Shown: positions 1-13,292 of the stretch, one piece after another
Numbering within the stretch: position 1 is the first letter of the stretch
How the letters are laid out: the number at the start of each line of letters is the position of its first letter
Assembly: GCF_050947335.1 (NCBI RefSeq)
Contig: NW_027473344.1
Location: 248,001-312,000, forward strand
Reading direction: 5' to 3'
DNA length: 64,000 nt
Source of the DNA: Megachile rotundata
Lineage: Eukaryota; Arthropoda; Insecta; Hymenoptera; Megachilidae
Position numbers and translations under genes: made by a program
Notes under the pieces: generated by a model
The model's database searches: none
Told to the model about the DNA's origin: nothing
What the model saw: the letters and a program-made list of their open reading frames with translations, nothing else

Positions 1-1458
1 AATCATACAATCACACTCATACAATCACAATCATACAATCACAATCATACAATCACAATCAAAGAATCACAATCATACAATCACAATCATACAATCGCAA
101 GCATACAATCACAATCATACAATCTCAATCATACAATCACAATCATACAATCATAATCATACAATTACAATCATACATCACAATCATACAATCACAATCA
201 TACAATCGCAATCATGCAATCACAATCATACAATCGCAATCATACAATTACAATCTCCCAAATACAATCTCCCAAATAAAATCTCCCAAATACAATCATA
301 CAATCAAAATCATACAATCACAATCATACAATCATAATCATGCAATTACAATCATACATCACAATCATACAATCACAATCATACAATCGCAATCATACAA
401 TCACAATCATACAATCGCAATCATACAATTACAATCTCCCAAATACAATCTCCCAAATACAATCTCCCAAATACAATCATGCAATCACAATCATACAATC
501 ACAATCATACAATCACAATCATACAATCACAATCATACAATCACAATCATACTTTCACAATCATACAATCACAATCATACAATCGCAATCATACAATCAC
601 AATCATACAATCGCAATCATACAATTACAATCTCCCAAATACAATCGCCCAAATACAATCTCCCAAATACAATCAAACAATCACAATCATACAATCACAA
701 TCATACAATCACAATCATACAATCACAATCATACAATCACAATCATACAATCACAATCACACAATCACAATCATACTATCACAATCGTACAATCACAATC
801 GTACAATCACAATCGCACAACCACAATCAGACAATCACAATCATACAATCACAATCATACAATCACAATCATACTATCACAATCATACAATCACAATCAT
901 ACAATCACAATCATACAATCACACTCATACAATCACAATCATACAATCACAATCATACAATCACAATCAAAGAATCACAATCATACAATCACAATCATAC
1001 AATCGCAAGCATACAATCACAATCATACAATCTCAATCATACAATCACAATCATACAATCATAATCATACAATTACAATCATACATCACAATCATACAAT
1101 CACAATCATACAATCGCAATCATGCAATCACAATCATACAATCGCAATCATACAATTACAATCTCCCAAATACAATCTCCCAAATAAAATCTCCCAAATA
1201 CAATCATACAATCAAAATCATACAATCACAATCATACAATCATAATCATGCAGTTACAATCATACATCACAATCATACAATCACAATCATACAATCGCAA
1301 TCATACAATCACAATCATACAATCGCAATCATACAATTACAATCTCCCAAATACAATCTCCCAAATACAATCTCCCAAATACAATCATGCAATCACAATC
1401 ATACAATCACAATCATACAATCACAATCATACAATCACAATCATACAATCACAATCAT
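1..1458 (+). repeat. 908-bp higher-order repeat, two partial copies
   Basis: Bases 1-550 recur at 909-1458 with an offset of exactly 908. Shared landmarks are CAAAGAATC (60 and 968), AATCGCAAGC, the ACATCAC 13-mers, the CTCCCAAAT clusters and ATGCAATC (479 and 1387). The one difference I found is A345 versus G1253. The copies part at 551 (ACTTTCAC) versus 1459 (ACAATCAC). The period equals 63 units of 14 bp plus two of 13 bp, matching the two ACATCAC units in each copy. Confidence 0.85.
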
Positions 1459-1750
1459 ACAATCACAATCATACAATCACAATCATACAATCACAATCAT
1501 ACTATCACAATCATACAATCACAATCAACAATCACAATCATACAATCACAATCATACAATCACAATCATACAATCACAATCATACAATCACAATCATACA
1601 ATCACAATCATACAATCACAATCATACAATCACAATCATACAATCACAATCATACAATCACAAACATACATTCAAAATCATGCAATCACAATCATACAAT
1701 CACAATCATGCAATCACAATCATACAATCAGAATCATACAATCACAATCA

Positions 1751-2630
1751 TTCAATAACAATCGTACAATCACAATCGCACAATCACAATCGCACAACCA
1801 CAATCAGACAATCACACTCATACAATCACAACCATACAATCACAATCATACAAATAGAATCATACATCACAATCATACAATCACAATCATACAATCGCAA
1901 TCATACAATCACAATCATACTTTCACAATCATACAATCACAATCATACAATCACAATCATACAATCACAATCATACAATCACAATCATACAATCACAATC
2001 ATACAATCACAATCATACAATCGCAATCATACAATCACAATCATACAATCTCAATCATACAATCACAATCATACAATCATAATCATACAATTACAATCAT
2101 ACATCACAATCATACAATCACAATCATACAATCGCAATCGTACAATCTCAACCATTCAATCACAATCATACAATCATAATCATACAATTACAATCATACA
2201 TCACAATCATACAATCACAATCATACAATCGCAATCATACAATCACAATCATACAATCGCAATCATACAATTACAATCTCCCAAATACAATCTCCCAAAT
2301 ACAATCATACAATCACAATCATACAATCATAATCATACAATCATAATCATACAATCACAATCATACTTTCACAATCATACAATCACAATCATACAATCGC
2401 AATCATACAATCACAATCATACAATCGCAATCATACAATTACAATCTCCCAAATTCAATCGCCCAAATACAATCTCCCAAATACAATCAAACAATCACAA
2501 TCATACAATCATAATCATACAATCACAATCATACAATCACAATCATACAATCACAATCATACAATCACAATCATACTATCACAATCGTACAATCACAATC
2601 GTACAATCACAATCATACAATCACAGTCAT
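1751..2630 (+). repeat. Domain I block alpha, copy 1
   Basis: This higher-order block is bounded here by TTCAATAACA at its left and CACAGTCAT at its right. Its internal order is: CGCACAACC region, CAAATAGAAT (+100), ACTTTCAC, the CTCAACCATTC unit (+400), a second ACTTTCAC, then the AAATTCAATCGCCC cluster (+700). The same order and near-identical spacing occur in four further copies, so it is a duplicated block and not a chance mix of variants. No function is evident. Confidence 0.82.
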
Positions 2631-3270
2631 ACAATCACAATCATACAATCACAATCATACTATCACAATCATACAATCACAATCATACAATCACAATCAT
2701 ACAATTACAATCATACATCACAATCATACAATCACAATCATACAATCGCAAGCATACAATCACAATCATACAATCTCAATCATACAATCACAATCATACA
2801 ATCATAATCATACAATTACAATCATACATCACAGTCATACAATCACAATCATACAATCGCAATCATACAATCACAATCATACAATCGCAATCATACAATT
2901 ACAATCTCCCAAATACAATCTCCCAAATACAATCATACAATCAAAATCATACAATCACAATCATACAATCATAATCATACAATTACAATCATACATCACA
3001 ATCATACAATCACAATCATACAATCGCAATCATACAATCACAATCATACAATCGCAATCATACAATTACAATCTCCCAAATACAATCTCCCAAATACAAT
3101 CTCCTAAATACAATCATGCAATCACAATCATACAATCACAATCATACAATCACAATCATACAATCACAATCATACAATCACAATCATACATTCAAAATCA
3201 TGCAATCACAATCATACAATCACAATCATGCAATCACAATCATACAATCAGAATCATACAATCACAATCA

Positions 3271-4150
3271 TTCAATAACAATCGTACAATCACAATCGCA
3301 CAATCACAATCGCACAACCACAATCAGACAATCACACTCATACAATCACAACCATACAATCACAATCATACAAATAGAATCATACATCAGAATCATACAA
3401 TCACAATCATACAATCGCAATCATGCAATCACAATCATACTTTCACAATCATACAATCACAATCATACAATCACAATCATACAATCACAATCATACAATC
3501 ACAATCATACAATCACAATCATACAATCACAATCATACAATCACAATCATACAATCACAATCATACAATCGCAATCATACAATCTCAATCATACAATCAC
3601 AATCATACAATCATAATCATACAATTACAATCATACATCACAATCATACAATCACAATCATACAATCGCAATCGTACAATCTCAACCATTCAATCACAAT
3701 CATACAATCATAATCATACAATTACAATCATACATCACAATCATACAATCACAATCATACAATCGCAATCATACAATCACAATCATACAATCGCAATCAT
3801 ACAATTACAATCTCCCAAATACAATCTCCCAAATACAATCATACAATCACAATCATACAATCATAATCATACAATCATAATCATACAATCACAATCATAC
3901 TTTCACAATCATACAATCACAATCATACAATCGCAATCATACAATCACAATCATACAATCGCAATCATACAATTACAATCTCCCAAATTCAATCGCCCAA
4001 ATACAATCTCCCAAATACAATCAAACAATCACAATCATACAATCATAATCATACAATCACAATCATACAATCACAATCATACAATCACAATCATACTATC
4101 ACAATCGTACAATCACAATCGTACAATCACAATCATACAATCACAGTCAT
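3271..4150 (+). repeat. Domain I block alpha, copy 2
   Basis: It has the same ordered landmarks as copy 1, shifted by 1520 bp, with one extra 14-bp unit before the CTCAACCATTC unit (at 3685, +414 instead of +400). The 13-mer after CAAATAGAAT reads ACATCAG here instead of ACATCAC, and the following AATCATACAATC reads AATCATGCAATC. It forms a pair with copy 1 that was later copied as a unit to 7841-10254. Confidence 0.82.
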
Positions 4151-4493
4151 ACAATCACAATCATACAATCACAATCATACTATCACAATCATACAATCAC
4201 AATCATACAATCACAATCATACAATCACAATCATACAATCACAATCATACAATCACAATCATACAATCACAATCATACAATCAATATCATACAATCACAA
4301 TCATACAATCACAATCATACAATCACAATCATACAATCACAATCATACAATCACAATCATACAATCATAATCATACAATTACAATCATACATCACAATCA
4401 TACAATCACAATCATACAATCGCAATCATACAATCACAATCATACAATCGCAATCATACAATTACAATCTCCCAAATACAATCTCCCAAATAC

Positions 4494-4705
4494 AATCTCC
4501 CAGATACAATCATACAATCACAATCATACAATCACAATCATACAATCACAATCATACAATCACAATCATACAATCACGTTCATACATTCAAAATCATGCA
4601 ATCACAATCATACAATCACAATCATGCAATCACAATCATACAATCAGAATCATACAATCACAATCATTCAATAACAATCATACAATCACAATCATACAAT
4701 CGCAA
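4494..4705 (+). repeat. Short segment shared with 11,358-11,570
   Basis: CTCCCAGATAC, CACGTTCATAC (CGTT at 4577 and 11441), ATTCAAAATC, AATCAGAATC and TTCAATAACA (4667 and 11531) recur in the same order at a constant offset of 6864 bp. Here TTCAATAACA is followed by canonical units and not by the CGTACAATC run of the alpha block. Confidence 0.75.
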
Positions 4706-4979
4706 TCATACAATTACAATATCCCAAATACAATCTCCCAAATACAGACATACAGTCACAATCATACAATCACAATCATACAATCACAATCATACTATCA
4801 CAATCGTACAATCACAATCGTACAATCACAATCATACAATCACAGTCATACAATCACAATCATACAATCACAATCATACTATCACAATCATACAATCACA
4901 ATCATACAATCACAATCATACAATCACAATCATACAATCGCAATCATACAATCACAATCATACAATCGCAATCATACAA

Positions 4980-5157
4980 TTACAATCTCCCAAATTCAAT
5001 CGCCCAAATACAATCTCCCAAATACAATCAAACAATCACAATCATACAATCATAATCATACAATCACAATCATACAATCACAATCATACAATCACAATCA
5101 TACTATCACAATCGTACAATCACAATCGTACAATCACAATCATACAATCACAGTCAT
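4980..5157 (+). repeat. Truncated alpha block (right end only)
   Basis: The CTCCCAAATTCAATCGCCC cluster (AAATTC at 4992), the CAAACAATC unit, two AATCGTAC units and the closing CACAGTCAT occur as in the right-hand 180 bp of block alpha. The rest of the block is missing. The ACAATGATAC unit follows at once. Confidence 0.7.
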
Positions 5158-5459
5158 ACAATCACAATGATACAATCACAATCATACAATCACAATCATG
5201 CAATCACAATCATACAATCACAATCATACAATCACAATCATACAATCACAATCATACAATCACAATCATACAATCACAATCATACAATCAATATCATACA
5301 ATCACAATCATACAATCACAATCATACAATCACAATCATACAATCACAATCATACAATCACAATCATACAATCACAATCATACAATCACAACCATACTTT
5401 CACAATCATACTATCACAATCATACAATCACAATCATACAATCACAGTCATACAATCAC

Positions 5460-5850
5460 AATCATACAATCACAATCATACAATCACAATCATGCAATCA
5501 CAATCATACAATCACAATCATACAATCACAATCATACAATCACAATCATACAATCACAATCATACAATCACAATCATACAATCACAATCATACAATCACA
5601 ATCATACAATCGCAATCATACAATCGCAAGCATACAATCACAATCATACAATCTCAATCATACAATCTCAATCATACAATCACAATCATACAATCATAAT
5701 CATACAATCACAATCATACAATCACAATCATACAATCACAATCATACAATCACAATCATACAATCGCAATCATACAATCACAATCATACAATCGCAATCA
5801 TACAATTACAATCTCCCAAATAAAATCTCCCAAATACAATCATACAATCA
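5460..5850 (+). repeat. ~390-bp segment shared with 10,980-11,370
   Basis: The ATGCAATC unit (G at 5494 and 11014), the canonical run, AATCGCAAGC, two successive ACAATCTCAATCAT units and TAAAATCTCC (5821 and 11341) match at an unchanged offset of 5520 bp. The copies separate after the CTCCCAAAT cluster. Confidence 0.8.
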
Positions 5851-5905
5851 CAATCATACAATCACAATCATACAATCACATTCATACAATCACAATCATA
5901 CAATC

Positions 5906-5911
5906 GAATTC
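5906..5911. other. GAATTC hexamer within a variant unit
   Basis: One unit reads ACAATCGAATTCAT and so contains GAATTC. I noticed no other copy in the window. It could serve as a landmark for orienting a physical or optical map of an otherwise uniform array. Confidence 0.6.
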
Positions 5912-6410
5912 ATACAATCGCAATCATACAATCACAATCATACAATCGCAATCATACAATTACAATCTCCCAAATACAATCTCCCAAATACAATCATACA
6001 ATCACAATCATACAATCACAATCATACAATCACAATCATACAATCACAACCATACAATCACAATCACACTATCACAATCATACAATCACAATCATACAAT
6101 CACAATCATACATTCAAAATCATGCAATCACAACCATACAATCACAATCATGCAATCACAATCATACAATCACAATCACACATTCAAAATCATGCAATCA
6201 CAGTCATACAATCACAATCATACAATCACAATCATACAATAGCAAGCATACAATCACATTCATACAATCTCAATCATAAAATCTCAATCATACAATCACA
6301 ATCATACAATCATAATCATACAATTACAATCATCCATCACAATCATACAATCGCAATCATACAATCGCAATCATACAATCACAATCATACAATCGCAATC
6401 ATACAATTAC

Positions 6411-6485
6411 AATCTCCCAAATACAATCTCCCAAATACAATCTCCCAAATACAATCTCCCAAATACAATCTCCCAAATACAATCA
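6411..6485 (+). repeat. Run of five CTCCCAAAT-type units
   Basis: Five consecutive CTCCC motifs lie at 14-bp spacing (6414, 6428, 6442, 6456, 6470). This is the longest run of this variant that I saw. Elsewhere it comes in ones, twos or threes, usually after an ACAATTAC unit. The expansion keeps the 14-bp register, so it is a local unit-level amplification. Confidence 0.85.
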
Positions 6486-6695
6486 TACAATCACAATCAT
6501 ACAATCACAATCATACAATCACAATCATGCAATCACAATCATACATTCAAAATCATGCAATCACAATCATACAATCACAATCATGCAATCACAATCATAC
6601 AATCATAATCATACAATCACAACCATACAATCACAATCACACTATCACAATCATGCAATCACAATCATACAATCAGAATCATACAATCACAATCA

Positions 6696-7561
6696 TTCAA
6701 TAACAATCGTACAATCACAATCGCACAATCACAATCGCACAACCACAATCAGACAATCACACTCATACAATCACAACCATACAATCACAATCATACAAAT
6801 AGAATCATACATCACAATCATACAATCACAATCATACAATCGCAATCATACAATCACAATCATACTTTCACAATCATACAATCACAATCATACAATCACA
6901 ATCATACAATCACAATCATACAATCACAATCATACAATCACAATCATACAATCACAATCATACAATCACAATCATACAATCGCAATCATACAATCTCAAT
7001 CATACAATCACAATCATACAATCATAATCATACAATTACAATCATACATCACAATCATACAATCACAATCATACAATCGCAATCGTACAATCTCAACCAT
7101 TCAATCACAATCATACAATCATAATCATACAATTACAATCATACATCACAATCATACAATCACAATCATACAATCGCAATCATACAATCACAATCATACA
7201 ATCGCAATCATACAATTACAATCTCCCAAATACAATCTCCCAAATACAATCATACAATCACAATCATACAATCATAATCATACAATCATAATCATACAAT
7301 CACAATCATACTTTCACAATCATACAATCACAATCATACAATCGCAATCATACAATCACAATCATACAATCGCAATCATACAATTACAATCTCCCAAATT
7401 CAATCGCCCAAATACAATCTCCCAAATACAATCAAACAATCACAATCATACAATCATAATCATACAATCACAATCATACAATCACAATCATACAATCACA
7501 ATCATACTATCACAATCGTACAATCACAATCGTACAATCACAATCATACAATCACAGTCAT
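6696..7561 (+). repeat. Domain I block alpha, copy 3
   Basis: The landmarks are TTCAATAACA at 6696, CAAATAGAAT at 6796, CTCAACCATTC around 7096 and AAATTCAATCG at 7396, spaced 100, 400 and 700 bp as in copy 1. It is one unit shorter near its right end. It is followed by canonical units with an ACAATGATAC unit (G at 7601) and an AATATCAT unit (7723), which also occur 2432 bp earlier at 5169 and 5291. Confidence 0.82.
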
Positions 7562-7840
7562 ACAATCACAATCATACAATCACAATCATACTATCACAAT
7601 GATACAATCACAATCATACAATCACAATCATACAATCACAATCATACAATCACAATCATACAATCACAATCATACAATCACAATCATACAATCACAATCA
7701 TACAATCACAATCATACAATCAATATCATACAATCACAATCATACAATCACAATCATACAATCACAATCATACAATCACAATCATACAATCACAATCATA
7801 CAATCACAATCATACAATCACAATCATACAATCACAATCA

Positions 7841-8720
7841 TTCAATAACAATCGTACAATCACAATCGCACAATCACAATCGCACAACCACAATCAGACA
7901 ATCACACTCATACAATCACAACCATACAATCACAATCATACAAATAGAATCATACATCACAATCATACAATCACAATCATACAATCGCAATCATACAATC
8001 ACAATCATACTTTCACAATCATACAATCACAATCATACAATCACAATCATACAATCACAATCATACAATCACAATCATACAATCACAATCATACAATCAC
8101 AATCATACAATCGCAATCATACAATCACAATCATACAATCTCAATCATACAATCACAATCATACAATCATAATCATACAATTACAATCATACATCACAAT
8201 CATACAATCACAATCATACAATCGCAATCGTACAATCTCAACCATTCAATCACAATCATACAATCATAATCATACAATTACAATCATACATCACAATCAT
8301 ACAATCACAATCATACAATCGCAATCATACAATCACAATCATACAATCGCAATCATACAATTACAATCTCCCAAATACAATCTCCCAAATACAATCATAC
8401 AATCACAATCATACAATCATAATCATACAATCATAATCATACAATCACAATCATACTTTCACAATCATACAATCACAATCATACAATCGCAATCATACAA
8501 TCACAATCATACAATCGCAATCATACAATTACAATCTCCCAAATTCAATCGCCCAAATACAATCTCCCAAATACAATCAAACAATCACAATCATACAATC
8601 ATAATCATACAATCACAATCATACAATCACAATCATACAATCACAATCATACAATCACAATCATACTATCACAATCGTACAATCACAATCGTACAATCAC
8701 AATCATACAATCACAGTCAT
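7841..8720 (+). repeat. Domain I block alpha, copy 4
   Basis: It has the same landmarks and spacing as copy 1, at an offset of 6090 bp. It begins abruptly: the GCAATCAC and AATCAGAATC units that precede TTCAATAACA in copies 1, 2, 3 and 5 are replaced by canonical units just left of 7841. This looks like a duplication breakpoint. Confidence 0.82.
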
Positions 8721-9374
8721 ACAATCACAATCATACAATCACAATCATACTATCACAATCATACATTCACAATCATACAATCACAATCATACAATTACAA
8801 TCATACATCACAATCATACAATCACAATCATACAATCGCAAGCATACAATCACAATCATACAATCTCAATCATACAATCACAATCATACAATCATAATCA
8901 TACAATTACAATCATACATCACAGTCATACAATCACAATCATACAATCGCAATCATACAATCACAATCATACAATCGCAATCATACAATTACAATCTCCC
9001 AAATACAATCTCCCAAATACAATCTCCCAAATACAATCATACAATCAAAATCATACAATCACAATCATACAATCATAATCATACAATTACAATCATACAT
9101 CACAATCATACAATCACAATCATACAATCGCAATCATACAATCACAATCATACAATCGCAATCATACAATTACAATCTCCCAAATACAATCTCCCAAATA
9201 CAATCTCCTAAATACAGTCATGCAATCACAATCATACAATCACAATCATACAATCACAATCATACAATCACAATCATACAATCACAATCATACATTCAAA
9301 ATCATGCAATCACAATCATACAATCACAATCATGCAATCACAATCATACAATCAGAATCATACAATCACAATCA

Positions 9375-10254
9375 TTCAATAACAATCGTACAATCACAAT
9401 CGCACAATCACAATCGCACAACCACAATCAGACAATCACACTCATACAATCACAACCATACAATCACAATCATACAAATAGAATCATACATCACAATCAT
9501 ACAATCACAATCATACAATCGCAATCATACAATCACAATCATACTTTCACAATCATACAATCACAATCATACAATCACAATCATACAATCACAATCATAC
9601 AATCACAATCATACAATCACAATCATACAATCACAATCATACAATCACAATCATACAATCGCAATCATACAATCTCAATCATACAATCACAATCATACAA
9701 TCATAATCATACAATTACAATCATACATCACAATCATACAATCACAATCATACAATCGCAATCGTACAATCTCAACCATTCAATCACAATCATACAATCA
9801 TAATCATACAATTACAATCATACATCACAATCATACAATCACAATCATACAATCGCAATCATACAATCACAATCATACAATCGCAATCATACAATTACAA
9901 TCTCCCAAATACAATCTCCCAAATACAATCATACAATCACAATCATACAATCATAATCATACAATCATAATCATACAATCATAATCATACAATCACAATC
10001 ATACTTTCACAATCATACAATCACAATCATACAATCGCAATCATACAATCACAATCATACAATCGCAATCATACAATTACAATCTCCCAAATTCAATCGC
10101 CCAAATACAATCTCCCAAATACAATCAAACAATCACAATCATACAATCATAATCATACAATCACAATCATACAATCACAATCATACAATCACAATCATAC
10201 TATCACAATCGTACAATCACAATCGTACAATCACAATCATACAATCACAGTCAT
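9375..10254 (+). repeat. Domain I block alpha, copy 5
   Basis: The landmarks run in the same order (CAAATAGAAT 9475, CTCAACCATTC around 9775, AAATTCAATCG 10089). One extra ACAATCATAATCAT unit lies near 9,970 compared with copy 1. It is the second member of the copied alpha pair, at an offset of 6104 bp from copy 2. Confidence 0.82.
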
Positions 10255-10296
10255 ACAATCACAATCATACAATCACAATCATACTATCACAATCAT

Positions 10297-10455
10297 ACAA
10301 TCACAATCATACAATCACAATCATACAATCACAATCATACAATCACAATCATACAATCACAATCATACAATCACAATCATACAATCACAATCATACAATC
10401 ACAATCATACAATCACAATCATACAATCACAATCATACAATCACAATCATACAAT
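10297..10455 (+). repeat. Canonical-unit run in domain I
   Basis: About eleven units without the usual variants lie between an ACTATCAC unit and an ACCATACTTTC unit. They are followed by variant units including CAAAGAATC (10574), otherwise seen only at 60 and 968, and a 13-bp unit with ACAACGCAAGC near 10,607. Confidence 0.75.
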
Positions 10456-10979
10456 CACAACCATACTTTCACAATCATACTATCACAATCATACAATCAC
10501 AATCATACAATCACAGTCATACAATCACAATCATACAATCACAATCATACAATCACAATCATACAATCACAATCAAAGAATCACAATCATACAATCACAA
10601 TCATACAACGCAAGCATACAATCACAATCATACAATCTCAATCATACAATCACAATCATACAATCATAATCATACAATTACAATCATATATCACAATCAT
10701 ACAATCACAATCATACAATCGCAATCATACAATTACAATATCCCAAATACAATCTCCCAAATACAATCATACAATTACAATCATACAATCACAATCATAC
10801 AATCTCAATCATACAATCTCAATCATACAATCACAATCATAATCATACAATTACAATCATACATCAGAATCATACAATCACAATCATACAATCGCAATCA
10901 TACAATCACAATCATACAATTGCAATCATACAATTACAATCTCCCAAATACAATCTCCCAAATACAATCAAACAATCAC

Positions 10980-11370
10980 AATCATACAATCACAATCATA
11001 CAATCACAATCATGCAATCACAATCATACAATCACAATCATACAATCACAATCATACAATCACAATCATACAATCACAATCATACAATCACAATCATACA
11101 ATCACAATCATACAATCACAATCATACAATCGCAATCATACAATCGCAAGCATACAATCACAATCATACAATCTCAATCATACAATCTCAATCATACAAT
11201 CACAATCATACAATCATAATCATACAATCACAATCATACAATCACAATCATACAATCACAATCATACAATCACAATCATACAATCGCAATCATACAATCA
11301 CAATCATACAATCGCAATCATACAATTACAATCTCCCAAATAAAATCTCCCAAATACAATCTCCCAGATA
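10980..11370 (+). repeat. ~390-bp segment shared with 5460-5850
   Basis: This is the partner of the segment at 5460-5850 (offset 5520). It is fused at its right end to the segment shared with 4494-4705. The order of these two blocks is therefore reversed relative to 4.5-5.9 kb, evidence of block-level rearrangement in one orientation. Confidence 0.78.
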
Positions 11371-11570
11371 CAATCATACAATCACAATCATACAATCACA
11401 ATCATACAATCACAATCATACAATCACAATCATACAATCACGTTCATACATTCAAAATCATGCAATCACAATCATACAATCACAATCATGCAATCACAAT
11501 CATACAATCAGAATCATACAATCACAATCATTCAATAACAATCATACAATCACAATCATACAATCACAAT
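11358..11570 (+). repeat. Short segment shared with 4494-4705
   Basis: This is the second copy of the CTCCCAGATAC, CACGTTCATAC and TTCAATAACA segment, at an offset of 6864. It is the last domain I signature. CACCATCAT units of domain II begin at 11,691. Confidence 0.75.
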
Positions 11571-11727
11571 CATACAATCACAATCATACAATCACAATCA
11601 TACAATCACAATCATACAATCGCAAGCATACAATCACAATCATACAATCTCAATCATACAATCACAATCATACAATCGCAATCATACAATCACCATCATA
11701 CAATCATAGTCATACAATCACAATCAT

Positions 11728-11741
11728 ACGATCGCGATCAT
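11728..11741 (+). repeat. Unit with three CpG dinucleotides
   Basis: This unit reads ACGATCGCGATCAT, with A to G changes at positions 3, 7 and 9 relative to the consensus. Each turns a CpA into a CpG. The canonical unit has no CpG at all. Confidence 0.85.
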
Positions 11742-12069
11742 ACAATCACAATCATACCATCACAGTCATACAATCACAATCATACAATCACAATCATACA
11801 ATCACAATCTTACAATCACAATCATACTATCACGATCATACAATCACAATCATACAACCACAATCAGACAATCACAATCATACAATCACAATCATACAAT
11901 CACAATCATACAATCACAATCATACAATCACAATCATACAATCACAATCATACAATCACAATCATACAATCAAAATCATACAATCACAATCATACAATCA
12001 CAATCATGCAATCACAATCATACAATCACAATCATACAATCACAATCATACAATCACAGTCATACAATT

Positions 12070-13235
12070 AGAATCATGCAATCACAATCATACAATCACA
12101 ATCATGCAACCACAATCATACAATCATAATCATACAATCACAATCATACGATCATAATCATACAATCACATTCATACAATCACAATCGCACAACCTCAAT
12201 CATACAATCACAATCATACAATCACAATCATACAATCGCAAGCATACAATCACAATCATACAATCTCAATCATACAATCGCAATCATACAATTACAATCT
12301 CCCAAATACAATCTCCCAAATACAATCATACAATGACAATCATACAATCACATCATACAATCACAATCATACTATCACAATCATACATTCAAAATCATGC
12401 AATCACAATCATATAATCACAATCATACAGCCATAATCATACAATTACAATCATACAATCACAATCATACAACCACAATCATACAACCACAATCATACAA
12501 TCACAATCAGACAATCACAATCATACCATCACAATCATACAATCACAATCATACATTCAAAATCATGCAATCATAATCATACAGTCACAATCATGCAATC
12601 ACAATCATACAATCACAATCATACAATCTCAATCATACAATCACAATCATACAATCGCAATCATACAATCACAAAAATACAATCATAATCATACAATCAC
12701 AATCATACAATCGCAATCATACAATCACCATCATACAATCATAGTCATACAATCACAATCATACGATCGCAATCATACAATCACAATCATACGATCGCAA
12801 TCATACAATCACAATCATACCATCACAGTCATACAATCACAATCATACAATCACAATCATACAATGACAATCATACAATCACAATCATACATTCAAAATC
12901 ATGCAATCACAATCATACAATCACAATCATGCAATCACAATCATACAATCATAATCATACAATCACAATCATACGATCATAATCATACAATCACAATCAT
13001 ACAATCACAATCGCACAACCTCAATCATACAATCACAATCATACAATCACAATCATACAATCGCAAGCATACAATCACAATCATACAATCTCAATCATAC
13101 AATCGCAATCATACAATTACAATCTCCCAAATACAATCTCCCAAATACAATCATACAATGACAATCATACAATCACATCATACAATCACAATCATACTAT
13201 CACAATCATACATTCAAAATCATGCAATCACAATC
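12070..13235 (+). repeat. 825-bp near-tandem duplication
   Basis: Bases 12,070-12,410 recur at 12,895-13,235. Landmarks at a constant 825-bp offset are ATGCAATC (12076 and 12901), ACGATCATAATC (12149 and 12974), GCACAACCTC (12191 and 13016) and CAATGACAATC (12331 and 13156). The period is 58 units of 14 bp plus one of 13 bp (ACAATCACATCAT). A related copy of the same order lies near 41,440-41,720. Confidence 0.85.
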
Positions 13236-13292
13236 TTACTATCACAATCATACAATCACAATCATACAACCACAATCAGACAATCACAATCA

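Larger units (their letters stand above)
1751..4280 (+). repeat. ~2.5-kb segment duplicated 6.1 kb downstream, copy 1
   Basis: The segment holds alpha copies 1 and 2 and the DNA between them, and it recurs at about 7841-10384. The offset is 6090 on the left (TTCAATAACA, ACATCACAGTC at 2831 versus 8921). It becomes 6104 after a single 14-bp CTCCCAAAT unit is gained near 9,000 (CTCCTAAAT at 3101 versus 9205). Similarity fades into canonical units at the right edge. Confidence 0.8.
7841..10384 (+). repeat. ~2.5-kb segment duplicated 6.1 kb downstream, copy 2
   Basis: This is the partner of 1751-4280. Copy-specific differences I noted are the extra CTCCCAAAT unit near 9,010 and a CAGTCATGC where copy 1 has CAATCATGC (about 9217 versus 3113). 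The shared right-hand end runs into a long canonical stretch ending near 10,455. Confidence 0.8.
1..11640 (+). repeat. Satellite domain I
   Basis: This is a subregion of the array defined by variant units seen together only here: TTCAATAACA (1751, 3271, 4667, 6696, 7841, 9375, 11531), CAAATAGAAT (1851, 3371, 6796, 7941, 9475) and CTCCCAAATTCAATCG (AAATTC at 2451, 3985, 4992, 7396, 8541, 10089). Doublets and triplets of CTCCCAAAT are frequent. ACGATCG units, common from about 11.7 kb onward, were not seen here. The boundary is a change in variant content, not a break in the repeat, so it is approximate. It contains no gene. Confidence 0.75.

Noticed and set aside
240..300. CTCCCAAAT units as fragments of a different, inserted repeat
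   Set aside because: In register they read CCAAATACAATCTC, 14 bp long and alignable to the canonical unit. They behave as a variant unit and are copied with the rest of the array.
340..2807. Overlapping long forward reading frames at the left end (301, 566 and 519 codons)
   Set aside because: They have the same cause. Their mutual overlap in different frames with the same residue cycle shows the openness comes from the 14-bp unit and not from coding constraint.
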